Part shown: positions 8,009-16,567 of the stretch, in pieces
Position numbering within the stretch: position 1 is the stretch's first letter
Layout of the letters: the number at the start of each line of letters is the position of its first letter
Notes under the pieces: generated by a model
Told to the model about the DNA's origin: nothing
The model's input: the letters and a program-made list of their open reading frames with translations, nothing else
Databases searched by the model: none
Made by a program: the position numbers and the translations under genes
From: Trichothermofontia sp964536415
GTDB lineage: Bacteria > Cyanobacteriota > Cyanobacteriia > B231
DNA length: 64,000 bases
Assembly: GCA_964536415.1 (NCBI GenBank)
Contig: CAZHXN010000003.1
Location: 1-64,000, forward strand
Direction: 5' to 3'

Positions 8009-8990
8009 CCTCATTGGGGCAAGGGGTACCAGCGGCCAGGTCGCGGATATTGGCAAGGGTTGTATCGGCAATATTCGTCAGGGCGTTGCGGGTGAAAAAG
8101 GCTTGGTGGGCCGTAATCACCACGTTGGGATAGGACTGGAGAAGTTGGAAGGTATCGTCCTGAATAACAGTATCAGAGAGATCTTCAAAAAAGAGTTCTT
8201 CTTCTTCTTCGTACACATCAATGCCCAGATAGCCAAGTTGTCCCGACTTAATCGCCCCAATCACAGCATTGGTATCAATCAACGCCCCACGACTGGTATT
8301 GATCAGCATGGCTCCCCGTTTGAAGAGTTGCAACGTTTGCTCATTAATCATGTAATGAGTTTCGGGGAAGAGTGGACAATGGAGCGAGACAATATCCGAG
8401 TTCGCCAATAATTCTGGCAAGTCAACATATTTCACCCCCAGTTCCAGACAGGCCGGGTTGGGGCGAACATCATAGGCGAGTAGATGGCAGCCAAACCCCT
8501 TCATGATTTGGGCAAAACACTGCCCGATTTTGCCCGTGCCGACCACACCCACCGTACAACCGTATAGATCAAACCCCAGGAGTCCATCTAGAGAAAAATC
8601 ATCATCCCGCACCCGGTTATAAGCGCGGTAGAGCTTTCGGTTTAACATCAGAATTAACCCTGCCGCATGTTCCGCAACCGCATAGGGTGAATAGGCCGGA
8701 ACGCGCACTACTTTCATGCCCAACTCTGCTGCTACCTTGAGATCTACATTATTAAACCCGGCACAGCGCAAAGCGATATACTGTGTACCCTGGCTTGCGA
8801 TCGTGCGTAGGGTCTCTTCACTTAAGCGATCGTTAATAAAGACACAAATGCAGGGAAATCCCTCGGCAAGGATCGCTGTTTCTGGGGTTAAACGCGGTTC
8901 AAAAAAAGTTAAGTCATGCCCATAGTCAGCATTGATCTGTTCAAAAAATTGACGATCGTAACTTTTAGTGCTAAATACAGCAACCTTCAT
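7992..8990 (-). CDS. ldhA: 2-hydroxyacid dehydrogenase, D-lactate dehydrogenase type
   Basis: This enzyme reduces pyruvate (or a similar 2-oxoacid) to D-lactate with NADH or NADPH; the cyanobacterial relative in Synechocystis is the D-lactate dehydrogenase Ddh. The N-terminal MKVAVFSTKSYD and LRCAGFNNVDL, the Rossmann motif GVVGTGKIGQ near 150, the catalytic Arg in INTSRGALID, the Glu/Asp region GIDVYEEEE and the catalytic His in TAHQAFFT are all present. I start at ATG 8990, with GGAG ten bases upstream; a longer frame to 9011 adds seven unconserved residues. Exact substrate is inferred from the family. Confidence 0.88.
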   Translation of the reverse strand: MKVAVFSTKSYDRQFFEQINADYGHDLTFFEPRLTPETAILAEGFPCICVFINDRLSEETLRTIASQGTQYIALRCAGFNNVDLKVAAELGMKVVRVPAYSPYAVAEHAAGLILMLNRKLYRAYNRVRDDDFSLDGLLGFDLYGCTVGVVGTGKIGQCFAQIMKGFGCHLLAYDVRPNPACLELGVKYVDLPELLANSDIVSLHCPLFPETHYMINEQTLQLFKRGAMLINTSRGALIDTNAVIGAIKSGQLGYLGIDVYEEEEELFFEDLSDTVIQDDTFQLLQSYPNVVITAHQAFFTRNALTNIADTTLANIRDLAAGTPCPNEVKVPA

Positions 8991-9290
8991 AACTGCGAAA
9001 CTCCACAACACACCTGACTATGCTACCGTAACTACTCAGATTGCACAATTGCGTTTAAATAATTCATGAGAAGAGATGCAATCGATGTTTGCCAGATTAC
9101 ATAACTATCTTTTAGATTTTCCTAGTGTCTTTGTGTCTTTATACCTTTGTGGTTATCAATCGCTCTCAGCCCAGGCTACGATATGACAGATCTATTAGGT
9201 TCCTATCTTCAGTCCAACACTGTTTGGAAAAAGCCATTTATTTTTGCGTGAAAGACCAAATACCATCCCAGTTAGCAGGAACACCTTGAG
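8991..9290. other. Intergenic region, partial repeat only
   Basis: No gene is visible. At about 9118-9160 there is a fragment (TGTCTTTGTGTCTTTATACC then TTTGTGG) resembling one arm of the ACCAC...GTGGT palindromes at 13804-13884 and 38597-38685. The rest is unremarkable AT-rich DNA between the dehydrogenase promoter side and the sensor remnant. Confidence 0.4.
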
Positions 9291-10316
9291 TCATGAAAAG
9301 TTGACCCGTTTATCCCAGTGTCCCTGGGCAATTTCCTTCACTGCCGCATTCAAACTGAGAATGGGTGAGGTCACCCAACGGGTCAGAATCACCCCCACAC
9401 ATAGAGATAATCCGAGGGCAATTAAACATAGTACGATCGTCATCCGGGTATTACTCGCGATCGTAGCCATAAAATCCGACTCCGGCACGACAACGACAAT
9501 CAGCCAATCCAGGCCAAAGTCATCTCGAAACGGCAAGACTTCTAACAATTGATGTTGCTGGTCAAACCAAAAATCCAGTCAAACCAAAAATCCAACTGTT
9601 GGGGGGTTTGAATTGCGTCAAAACTACCAAACTGCTCTAATAAATACTGGGCCGTACTTTGAATCAAAGGATGCTGGCTATCCACAGCTTTGAGAAATTT
9701 CGCATCATCTCCAGACCCAATCATTAGCGATTCATCGGTTGAACTGGAGATTAAATGCCCCTGACGATCCAGCACAAAGGCTTGCCCCGATTTCCCAATC
9801 CGCAATCCCTTCAGAAAACTACGAAATTCCTCTGGTAACACCACATCAGTGGCACACACGCCCAATAACCGCCGCCCCGTGCGATCGTAGACGGGTAAAC
9901 TGGCCGTCACATTCGGCAACCCGGTGGTAAAGGCAATGTAGACATCGGTCCACACTGGGCGTTCCTTCCCGATCGCCGCCCGAAACCAGGGGCGTGTCTG
10001 CGAGTCATAGAACCGATCCGCCTGCTACAAACGGTATAACCGACTGCCCCGTGCATCCAGGCTGTAATACTCCCGCAAAAATTGATTCGACTCGTTGCTG
10101 TAGGACAGTTGTAACTCACCCGTTTCCGGCGATCGCAGCGCCCCAAAAAATTCGCCCTGGTTGGCGCTGCCACAATAGACAAAAAGACAAATACCCCACC
10201 AACCCCACAACGCCTACCAGTTGCAGCAACACGGGGACAGTGAAGACAACCCGCAGGGGTAAATGTTTGGTGATTCGACTGATCACGGGGTTGAGCACAG
10301 AGCCAATACTGGCCAA
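9291..10316 (-). pseudogene. Wrecked dCache/HAMP membrane sensor
   Basis: Read on the minus strand, the pieces give a start-less N-terminal membrane helix (LRVVFTVPVLLQLVGVVGLV), part of an extracellular Cache domain (ANQGEFFGALRSPETGELQL, then SQTRPWFRAAIGKERPVW), a second membrane helix and the start of a HAMP domain (TRWVTSPILSLNAAV). Lesions are readable. A deletion plus frame change lies between helix 1 and the Cache domain. An in-frame TAG sits at 10025-10027. A 17-bp tandem duplication (9561-9577 and 9578-9594) shifts the frame, and the gene stops inside HAMP with no kinase, cyclase or signalling output domain. Intact relatives are chemoreceptors, histidine kinases or cyclases. Confidence 0.85.
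9561..9594. repeat. 17-bp tandem duplication inside the sensor pseudogene
   Basis: The 17-mer GTCAAACCAAAAATCCA occurs twice without a spacer. Deleting one copy joins the two minus-strand frames as ...LDFWFDQQHQLLEVLPF..., a normal Cache-domain sequence. The duplication is therefore the direct cause of this frameshift. Confidence 0.9.
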
Positions 10317-10330
10317 TAGGGTGTTCGTGC

Positions 10331-10981
10331 CTACAACGGAGCCATATCACTATTGAACATATCAACGGCAATGCGCCAGTTCCCATCAACCCTGGTCAAC
10401 ACCCGCGTATAGCGTCCGCGATCGCTGAATGGTCCTTGGGCACTGCGCATCTGCATCCGGTAGGTGCCCACCTGAACGGCCATATCTTCCGACTCACTGA
10501 CCAGGATTTGCCCAATTGTATAGTCCAACTGAATATCATCAGCCTGGAACAATTGCTCGTACACATTCTGGATCGCCTGGATATTAGTGGCATCCCGTGT
10601 GACGGAGGGCAATGATGGATCAGATTGGTAAAGATTAGCATGGGTGATATAGAGCCAGGGAATCCGCAGCGATCGCGGCGGCATCCACAGAGCATCGTTG
10701 GTATAGAGGTTTTCAATCGCATCGGCATTGCGGCTCTGGATGACCGCTAACCATTGCTCATTGAAATCCCGGACCGACTGCTCCACGGCACGGCCCGCAG
10801 CCTGGGCAAGGTGAGGGGCAACCTGCACAGGGGGAGTGATTCCCACAGGGATCGCTTCACGAATCGCGGGACTCGTTTGCGCAACCGTTGGCATCGTCAC
10901 TGCGGTGAACCCGGCCAACGCGATCAAGCCTCCGAGGAAGCAATTTCGATTCTGATCCCTAAACACGCTGCTTATCCTCAT
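10331..10981 (-). CDS. Secreted NTF2-like (SnoaL/DUF4440-type) protein
   Basis: A 216-residue protein with an N-terminal signal peptide: basic start, hydrophobic LGGLIALAGFTAV, and a plausible cleavage after VAQ near residue 35. A Pro/Gln-rich linker precedes an alpha+beta domain with the NTF2-like pattern of an initial helix (FNEQWLAVIQSRNADAIENL), YTNDALWMPP, and the terminal strands RYTRVLTRVDGNWRI. Such domains form cone-like pockets as enzymes or ligand binders. No catalytic residues can be assigned. Its stop borders the decayed sensor gene, whose 5' end was probably lost at this junction. Confidence 0.7.
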   Translation of the reverse strand: MRISSVFRDQNRNCFLGGLIALAGFTAVTMPTVAQTSPAIREAIPVGITPPVQVAPHLAQAAGRAVEQSVRDFNEQWLAVIQSRNADAIENLYTNDALWMPPRSLRIPWLYITHANLYQSDPSLPSVTRDATNIQAIQNVYEQLFQADDIQLDYTIGQILVSESEDMAVQVGTYRMQMRSAQGPFSDRGRYTRVLTRVDGNWRIAVDMFNSDMAPL

Positions 10982-11140
10982 CGTTTAGGTTATGGGGCAT
11001 GGTTAAAGTCTGAGCCATCTGATCGTTCTTAGCACTCTATCAGCAATATCCCAATCTCGAAAGTCCTGTTTGAATTCATTACTCATCCTCTACTCATCCT
11101 CACTGATCCGCCCCCTTCCGGAAACTCTGCACCCGCACGC

Positions 11141-11467
11141 TCAAACTCCTACCTCGGTGAGCCGTACAGTCATGGCGGCGATCGTGAGTCCCGTTTCTAA
11201 ATACTGGGGATGCGCTGGATCGTAGGGACCCCGGAGGCGATCGATCGCAATAATGCGGGCAGATGCCGGCAACACGGGCACATCCGGATCAGGGTCGGTC
11301 GGTCGCGTCAGGGAACTGGAAAACCCCCGAAAGATCACCACTTCTTCGGGTTCTCCCCCAATTTCAGCCCGGACCAGGAGGACTTCCTGGGGACGCTTCA
11401 GGGTGTACTGCTCTAAGCGGCGTTCATACAGTATTGCCGCAGGAGTACCGAACCTTGCCTCAGCCAT
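11141..11467 (-). CDS. Conserved cyanobacterial protein of unknown function
   Basis: A protein of about 108 residues. ATG codons at 11470 and 11467 are the possible starts, both overlapping the end of the nuclease remnant. It has the pattern VLLVRAEIGGEPEEVVIFRG, then FSSSLTRPTDPDPDVPVLP, then AIDRLRGPYDP, which I recognise as a conserved small cyanobacterial/chloroplast-type protein without an assigned activity. There are no membrane segments or cysteine motifs. Coding is supported by conserved-looking composition and by its tight junction with the upstream frame. Confidence 0.65.
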   Translation of the reverse strand: MAEARFGTPAAILYERRLEQYTLKRPQEVLLVRAEIGGEPEEVVIFRGFSSSLTRPTDPDPDVPVLPASARIIAIDRLRGPYDPAHPQYLETGLTIAAMTVRLTEVGV

Positions 11468-11990
11468 CATTACCAACCTGATTGTTTTGAGCTAACCAAC
11501 GTTCTAACTCAGCCCGATCGGCAACATCGAACACCACATCAACCAGAGCTTCCAACTGCTGAACCGCTAGTGCCCTCACTTGATCCACCAGATCGGGGTC
11601 CAGTTCACCAACCGACGCTTTACTAAACGCAGGGTGAGCGCGATCGCTTCTTCCTGGCGGCCTTTCTGGCGGCCTTTCTGGCGACCCTTGCGTTCCCCCT
11701 CTTGGAGGCCCTTACGTTCCCCTTCCTGGAAAATTTCTTGATAGATCACCGATTCGCGCATAATGCCCTCCTGGAAAATCTGACGAATTAATCCCTTGTC
11801 AAATTTTAAGCCGGCCAACAACTGCACGTAGCTTGAAACCTGCTGACGCTCTTGCTCCGATTCTAGCTGACGTAGCCGTTGGGCAATCTCGGTTAGCCAT
11901 TGCTCTGGGTTAGGCTGATCCACGAGCGACGCAAACGGTAACAACGCTGGATCGGCTAACAAGGGTTGGGGGGCTTGTTCCCAGAGGCAA
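11460..11990 (-). pseudogene. Broken Rpn/PD-(D/E)XK-type nuclease, C-terminal half
   Basis: Only the C-terminal half of an Rpn-family (DUF4351-bearing) transposase-like nuclease remains. It holds a helical region, a repetitive charged tract (QEGERKGLQEGERKG then RQKGRQKGRQ) and the terminal segment ALTLRLVKRR. A single missing G around 11608-11613 shifts the frame; restoring it continues as GELDPDLVDQVRALAVQQLE up to a TGA at 11460-11462. The catalytic N-terminal part is missing, and the frame runs open into the neighbouring gene at about 11990. The stop overlaps the start of the next small gene. Such genes are multicopy and often decayed in cyanobacteria. Confidence 0.8.
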
Positions 11991-12005
11991 TGGTTGCTGG
12001 GGGGC

Positions 12006-12602
12006 TTAACTGGTGACGGCTGTCCGTCCCTGCTTGCCCAACCGGAACATCACAAAGTGCCCCAGGTAGAGGATATAAATCACAAGACCCACAATGCCCC
12101 AAAAGCCGAGGAACGTATCACCACTATTGGAAAGAAAGACTTCTTTGAAGCCCCACGGTGCATCCAACCAGATGCGACAGGATGGATTCGTCAGGATCGC
12201 ATCCTTCGTCATCAGGGCACAGGGGAGGGACGTGATCTGGAACAGGGCACCGACAATGCAGTAGGCGGTGATCCCCCAGCGCCAAGAGGTGACGGTGAGT
12301 TTGAAGGAATTGTTGGGCAGGTCGTCGATCTCTTCGTTTAAGTCCACCCAAAACCACAGGCTAATGGGAATCAGGACTCGCGCCAAGAAGCTGGTGAGGT
12401 AGCTGATCGGCAGGGCCGCAACCATCAACAACACCGTAATGGCCAATAAACTAGCCACCCGCCAGTAGATAATCAGCAACCGCTGGACGGCCTCGGCCCG
12501 CCGGAAGGCTGCCCAAATCAGCAAGGCGAGGGGAAAGCTCACGGTCACCAAAACTGCGAGGCGATAATCGGTCCAGACAAGGGCGGGTAACCAATCCTGC
12601 AT
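12006..12602 (-). CDS. DUF3177-type integral membrane protein
   Basis: A protein of 198 residues starting at ATG 12602 (MQDWLPALVWTDYRLA), with GAGAAA just upstream. It has about four hydrophobic helices: near 15-35, 55-85 (two close segments) and a last one near 165-185 (GFWGIVGLVIYILYLGHFVM). A conserved-looking middle holds WFWVDLNEEIDDL and SWRWGITAYC. This matches the cyanobacterial DUF3177 family as I remember it; function unknown. It is divergent from crtR with about 240 bp between. Confidence 0.75.
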   Translation of the reverse strand: MQDWLPALVWTDYRLAVLVTVSFPLALLIWAAFRRAEAVQRLLIIYWRVASLLAITVLLMVAALPISYLTSFLARVLIPISLWFWVDLNEEIDDLPNNSFKLTVTSWRWGITAYCIVGALFQITSLPCALMTKDAILTNPSCRIWLDAPWGFKEVFLSNSGDTFLGFWGIVGLVIYILYLGHFVMFRLGKQGRTAVTS

Positions 12603-12839
12603 AGTTTCTCTCAGAACGATAAGCGGTGGTGGACCCACGATCGCTGGGCGACGCTGAAGGCGTATCGCGAATCCGGCTAGGGGATCACTATCCGTATCCC
12701 ACTTTCGTATCCTATACTCTCTAAGGATAAATAACTTTCAAAAAGTTAACGTTTCGTTGCCTCATGGGTCCCCTTTTGAAGGCGACTCAGGGCATCCGCA
12801 CCCGGTCCACCCTGTTTAACGAAGTCAGTCTAGTCGAAC

Positions 12840-13781
12840 GTGCAACAGTTGACAGCCACTTGTACAGCCACTTGTGAGGATGTGATTACGGAGACGAGGC
12901 AACCCCTGACGGTTCCCAGGGAGTTTCTCGATCCGCCCGGTACCGTTAACCCGACGCTGCTAATGTTCCTGGCCGCCGTGGCGATCGCCATTGGTTCGAC
13001 CGTGGGCTATTGGCGGTGGGGCTGGCCCGGTTGGTGTTGTTTTTTCCTGAATGTCCTCGCCTTGCATCTAGCCGGAACCGTGATCCATGATGCGTCCCAC
13101 TTTGCGGCCCATCGCGATCGTGTTGTTAATGCCTGCCTGGGACATGGCAGCGCGCTGCTGTTAGGCTTTTCGTTCCCGGTGTTCACACGGGTCCACATGC
13201 AACACCACGCCCATGTGAATGATCCCGATAACGACCCCGATCACTTTGTCTCGACGGGGGGACCCCTGTGGTTGATTGCAGCCCGGTTCTTCTACCACGA
13301 AATCTTTTTTTTCAAACGTCGCCTCTGGCGCAAGTATGAGTTGTTGGAATGGTTTCTGGGGCGGTTGGCGGTCGGGCTGATTGTCTATGCGGCGTACCGC
13401 TATGACTTCCTCGGCTTTGTGATGAACTTCTGGTTCTGTCCGGCGTTGGTGGTGGGGTTGATGCTGGGGTTGTTCTTTGATTACTTGCCCCATCGGCCCT
13501 TTCAGGAACGCGATCGCTGGAAGAATGCCAGGGTATATCCTAGCCGCGTGCTGAATTTGTTGATCCTGGGCCAGAATTATCACCTGATTCACCACCTGTG
13601 GCCGTCGATCCCTTGGTATCGCTACCAGGCCGCCTACTATGCGACGCAGCCGTTACTGGATGCGAAGGGGTGTCACCAATCCTTGGGTTTGTGGCGGGGG
13701 AAGGATTTCCTCAGTTTTGTCTATGATCTGTTTCTGGGGATTCGGTTTCACCATCGGGGACAATCTCAAACTTCAGACTAA
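12840..13781 (+). CDS. crtR: Beta-carotene hydroxylase CrtR
   Basis: CrtR hydroxylates the beta-ionone rings of beta-carotene (to zeaxanthin) and of related carotenoids in cyanobacterial membranes. The protein (313 residues, GTG start) has the diiron histidine boxes of the membrane desaturase/hydroxylase superfamily: HDASH near 87, HMQHHAH near 120 and HLIHH near 246, plus YLPHRPF near 219. Hydrophobic segments near 45-60, 65-80, 180-195 and 200-215 fit four helices. It is a single gene in convergent orientation with txlA, and a long palindromic repeat lies between them. Confidence 0.93.
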   Translation: MQQLTATCTATCEDVITETRQPLTVPREFLDPPGTVNPTLLMFLAAVAIAIGSTVGYWRWGWPGWCCFFLNVLALHLAGTVIHDASHFAAHRDRVVNACLGHGSALLLGFSFPVFTRVHMQHHAHVNDPDNDPDHFVSTGGPLWLIAARFFYHEIFFFKRRLWRKYELLEWFLGRLAVGLIVYAAYRYDFLGFVMNFWFCPALVVGLMLGLFFDYLPHRPFQERDRWKNARVYPSRVLNLLILGQNYHLIHHLWPSIPWYRYQAAYYATQPLLDAKGCHQSLGLWRGKDFLSFVYDLFLGIRFHHRGQSQTSD

Positions 13782-13803
13782 ATGGCTAAAACTAAACGGC
13801 TAA

Positions 13804-13884
13804 AACCACCAAAGCACTAAGTTCACCAAGATCCCCCAAGGTATCCCTTCGGGTATTCTTTGTGTCCTTGGTGTCTTGGTGGTT
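13804..13884. repeat. Palindromic repeat between convergent genes
   Basis: The segment begins AACCACCAAAGCACTAAG and ends CCTTGGTGTCTTGGTGGTT, so the ends are complementary, with a central small CCC-TTC-GGG hairpin. It lies between the 3' ends of crtR and txlA. A similar 89-bp palindrome lies at 38597-38685, also between convergent genes. Both could fold in RNA from either strand and may act as two-way terminators or mRNA 3'-end stabilisers. Confidence 0.7.
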
Positions 13885-13899
13885 CCAACTCCAACGAAC

Positions 13900-14493
13900 T
13901 TAGCTCTTCACCTGTGCCCCGTGGCTTTGGGGATTGGCCGTATTTTCCCCATCGGGCCTGATCGTGGCATCAAACTCAGAAATCCGACCCAGCGCTTGGC
14001 TGTAGGGTAACGGTCCCCCCGCAATCAAAGCCTCCAGGTTAGCCGCCAGGATCGGACGCGGTTGTTCGCCAATGCTGCTGGCGATCGCCTCGCCTTGGCG
14101 ATCGAGGAAGACAAAGTGGGGAATCCCATCCACCCGGTAGTGCAACACCTCCGGTAACCACTTACTGTTATCGACATTGAGCATCACGAAGTTAACGCGA
14201 TCGCCATACTCAGTTTTTAACGTCTGGATATCACTGGCCATTGCCTGACAACTGGTACACCAATCGGCATAGAACTCGATGAGGGTCGGCTGTTGATTGG
14301 TCAAGGCCACATTGAGAGGGGTTGAGGCTGCCGCTAAGCTGCTCAGGGAGGCGGTTTGGGTTTGGGTGCGTAATCCCAGGAACAGAGCCGCACTGAGGAC
14401 GATCGCCATGCCCACAATGACCAGATTACGCAGGCGGGTAGTGAGCGTTGGGGACGTTGTGACCGTGGGTTGAGAATTCGGTGGGGGAGTCAT
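13900..14493 (-). CDS. txlA: Membrane-anchored thioredoxin-like protein, TxlA/HCF164 type
   Basis: A 197-residue protein. A Thr/Pro-rich N-terminus leads to one membrane helix (NLVIVGMAIVLSAALFLGL, about 23-41). The thioredoxin domain follows with the active site FYADWCTSCQAM near 75-86 and the cis-Pro region VDGIPHFVFLD near 118. The family acts in thylakoid redox biogenesis, for example cytochrome b6f assembly (HCF164) or redox control (TxlA). The C-terminal tail is family-like. A function in thiol transfer across the membrane is inferred from homology. Confidence 0.88.
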   Translation of the reverse strand: MTPPPNSQPTVTTSPTLTTRLRNLVIVGMAIVLSAALFLGLRTQTQTASLSSLAAASTPLNVALTNQQPTLIEFYADWCTSCQAMASDIQTLKTEYGDRVNFVMLNVDNSKWLPEVLHYRVDGIPHFVFLDRQGEAIASSIGEQPRPILAANLEALIAGGPLPYSQALGRISEFDATIRPDGENTANPQSHGAQVKS

Positions 14494-14622
14494 AAGACAA
14501 TCAATAGTGCACAGAGGTTAAGCAGCGTCGGCGATATCACGGGTGCGTGACATCCCAACTGCTAGTGTACTGAGATTGAGATGAGGGCGGGCATGATGGG
14601 GGAGTGCTGCCTGAATACTCAC

Positions 14623-15702
14623 TCAACCAGATGCGGTAACCGCATCTGGCCCCAGGAGGACAACTTTAGCTGCCAGGAGCGGGGCGTGCAGGTCCGACGA
14701 CGAGACGGTGGGATTCTCCTGCGCAGATGTGCTGCGAACGCCCACCTGGATCTCACCAACCCCTAAGAACTGGCCGGATTCATCTTCAACCCGGATTCCC
14801 GCAGAGGCATCCCCCCCCGTCGTTGCGGCGATATCGGCCTGGTGCTGAAGGGCCGCGATCGGTAACTTTTGTCCCTGACACCAGCGTTTGGCCAAGGGCA
14901 AGGGGAGCACGATCGCGGGTAAATGCCGTAGGGCAGTCTGCATGACTAAGGGTTGAAACGTCCCCGCTGCCAGTTGACTGGCCAGTGCCTCTAGCGTCAA
15001 GCTGGTCGCCAGGGGAAACCCACCACTTTCAGTCCGCACCAGTGCCGCTAGGGTGCCCCCAGTGCCCAGAGCTACCCCCAGATCACGGGCGAGCGCGCGA
15101 ATATAGGTACCCGGTCCACAGGTGATGTTGAGGTCTAATTCCCCTAACTCTGGCCAGGGTAAATCCGGGTTGGCGGCGAGGCGCGATCGCGTTTCGGGTG
15201 ACACCGATCGCCAGTCTCCAATCTCAATAGCGGTGATCGTTACCGTGCGTTCAGGGACCTCAAACACCTCACCCGCACGGGCGCGATCGTACAGACGTTT
15301 GCCCGCTACCTGAATGGCGCTGTAACGCGGGGGGACTTGGGTGATCGTGCCCTGGAAGCGAGTTAATGCTAATTGGATATCCGGCAAGGTCAGCGATCGA
15401 GGAGAACATTTCTGCGCCAGCGGCAAATCGCAAAAGGTACCGAGGATTTCCCCTTCCAGGTCATCGGTTGTGGTACTCAGACCCAGGAGGATAGTGGCCC
15501 GGTAGGCTTTGCTGGTGGGTAGGAAGGGGAGGAGGCGGGTGGCTTTCCCCAGGGCGATCGGTAACACCCCACTAGCCGCAGGATCAAGGGTACCGCCATG
15601 ACCAACGCGCTTTTGCTGGAGCAGGCGACGCACTTTAGCCACGCAATCATGAGAGGTCCACCCCAGAGGTTTCTTTAAGTTGAGAAATCCATCCAAACCC
15701 AT
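14623..15702 (-). CDS. truB: tRNA pseudouridine(55) synthase TruB
   Basis: TruB makes the T-loop pseudouridine at tRNA position 55. The N-terminus has FLNLKKPLGWTSHDCV, then the catalytic Asp in GHGGTLDPAASGVLP near 38-52, and Y/R motifs KAYRATILLG and QVPPRYSAIQVAGKRLY. The C-terminal part is long (359 residues; many bacterial forms are near 300), with a Ser/Ala-rich extension as in cyanobacterial relatives. I use ATG 15702. A 13-bp tandem duplication (15701-15713, 15714-15726) overlaps this start and creates extra ATG codons upstream. Confidence 0.92.
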   Translation of the reverse strand: MGLDGFLNLKKPLGWTSHDCVAKVRRLLQQKRVGHGGTLDPAASGVLPIALGKATRLLPFLPTSKAYRATILLGLSTTTDDLEGEILGTFCDLPLAQKCSPRSLTLPDIQLALTRFQGTITQVPPRYSAIQVAGKRLYDRARAGEVFEVPERTVTITAIEIGDWRSVSPETRSRLAANPDLPWPELGELDLNITCGPGTYIRALARDLGVALGTGGTLAALVRTESGGFPLATSLTLEALASQLAAGTFQPLVMQTALRHLPAIVLPLPLAKRWCQGQKLPIAALQHQADIAATTGGDASAGIRVEDESGQFLGVGEIQVGVRSTSAQENPTVSSSDLHAPLLAAKVVLLGPDAVTASG

Positions 15703-15928
15703 GCTGGTCATCCATGCTGGTCATCCAAGGGTACCAAAAACTGTCCGCAGGGGGTGGGCTTTTCGCCAGGGATTGCAGTCTAGGAAACTTGTCAAAGTGA
15801 AGGATAAACGTTAGTTAGTGGAATGTCTGGCTTCCCAGTCAACCTCAAGTCAACGCTCCCGTATCGCCTTGGCAAGATAGCCAGTTGGGGGACTGGTCGA
15901 GTTCAGTGTCCTTTCTCCAGTGTGATGC

Positions 15929-16567
15929 ATGAGTTTAAATATCTACTTTCTCCGACATGGTGAAACCACCGCGAGTCGGACCGGCGGCTACTGTGGGGTC
16001 CTCGATATCGACCTCACCGAGGTAGGAACCCAGATGGCCCAAGCCTTCGCCGATGCTTATCGGGACTTGCCCTGGGCTGCGGTGTATGCCAGTCCCCTAC
16101 GGCGTACAGTGGCCACGGCTCAACCCTTGTGTGATGCGATCGGCCTGGAGATGCAGGTACGGGCGGGTCTGCGCGAAATTGAGTATGGTCAGTGGGAAGG
16201 TTTGACCGTTGAGGCGGTCCGGCAGCAGTACGAAGAAGATTATGTGCGCTGGCTCACTGAACCCGCCTGGAATCCGCCCACTGGGGGAGAAACAGCCGTA
16301 CAGGTCGCTAGCCGGGCCTCCCTGGTCGTTGCCGAAATTGAGAACAATTACACTGACGGCAATGTGCTGGTCGTTTCCCACAAGGCAACGATTCGGATTT
16401 TATTGTGTAGCCTGCTGGGGATTGATCTGGGCCGATTCCGCGATCGCATTGATATGCCCGTCGCCTCCGTCAGCGTGGTCAAATTTGATGTCCACGGTCC
16501 CTTGCTGCAATGCCTGGGCGATCGCGCCCACCTCCCGCCCGCGCTGCGTGCCCTACCGGGTACCTAG
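15929..16567 (+). CDS. Histidine phosphatase family protein (phosphoglycerate-mutase-like)
   Basis: A 212-residue protein of the histidine phosphatase superfamily. It carries the phospho-accepting FLRHGETTAS at about 7-16, the Arg in SPLRRTVATAQ near 58, the acid in LREIEYGQWEG near 80 and the second catalytic His in VVSHKATIRIL near 150. Small proteins of this kind are broad phosphatases or act on sugars and cobalamin precursors (CobC-type); a true glycolytic mutase is less likely at this length. Its end overlaps the convergent Nif3-like gene by 15 bp. Confidence 0.85.
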   Translation: MSLNIYFLRHGETTASRTGGYCGVLDIDLTEVGTQMAQAFADAYRDLPWAAVYASPLRRTVATAQPLCDAIGLEMQVRAGLREIEYGQWEGLTVEAVRQQYEEDYVRWLTEPAWNPPTGGETAVQVASRASLVVAEIENNYTDGNVLVVSHKATIRILLCSLLGIDLGRFRDRIDMPVASVSVVKFDVHGPLLQCLGDRAHLPPALRALPGT

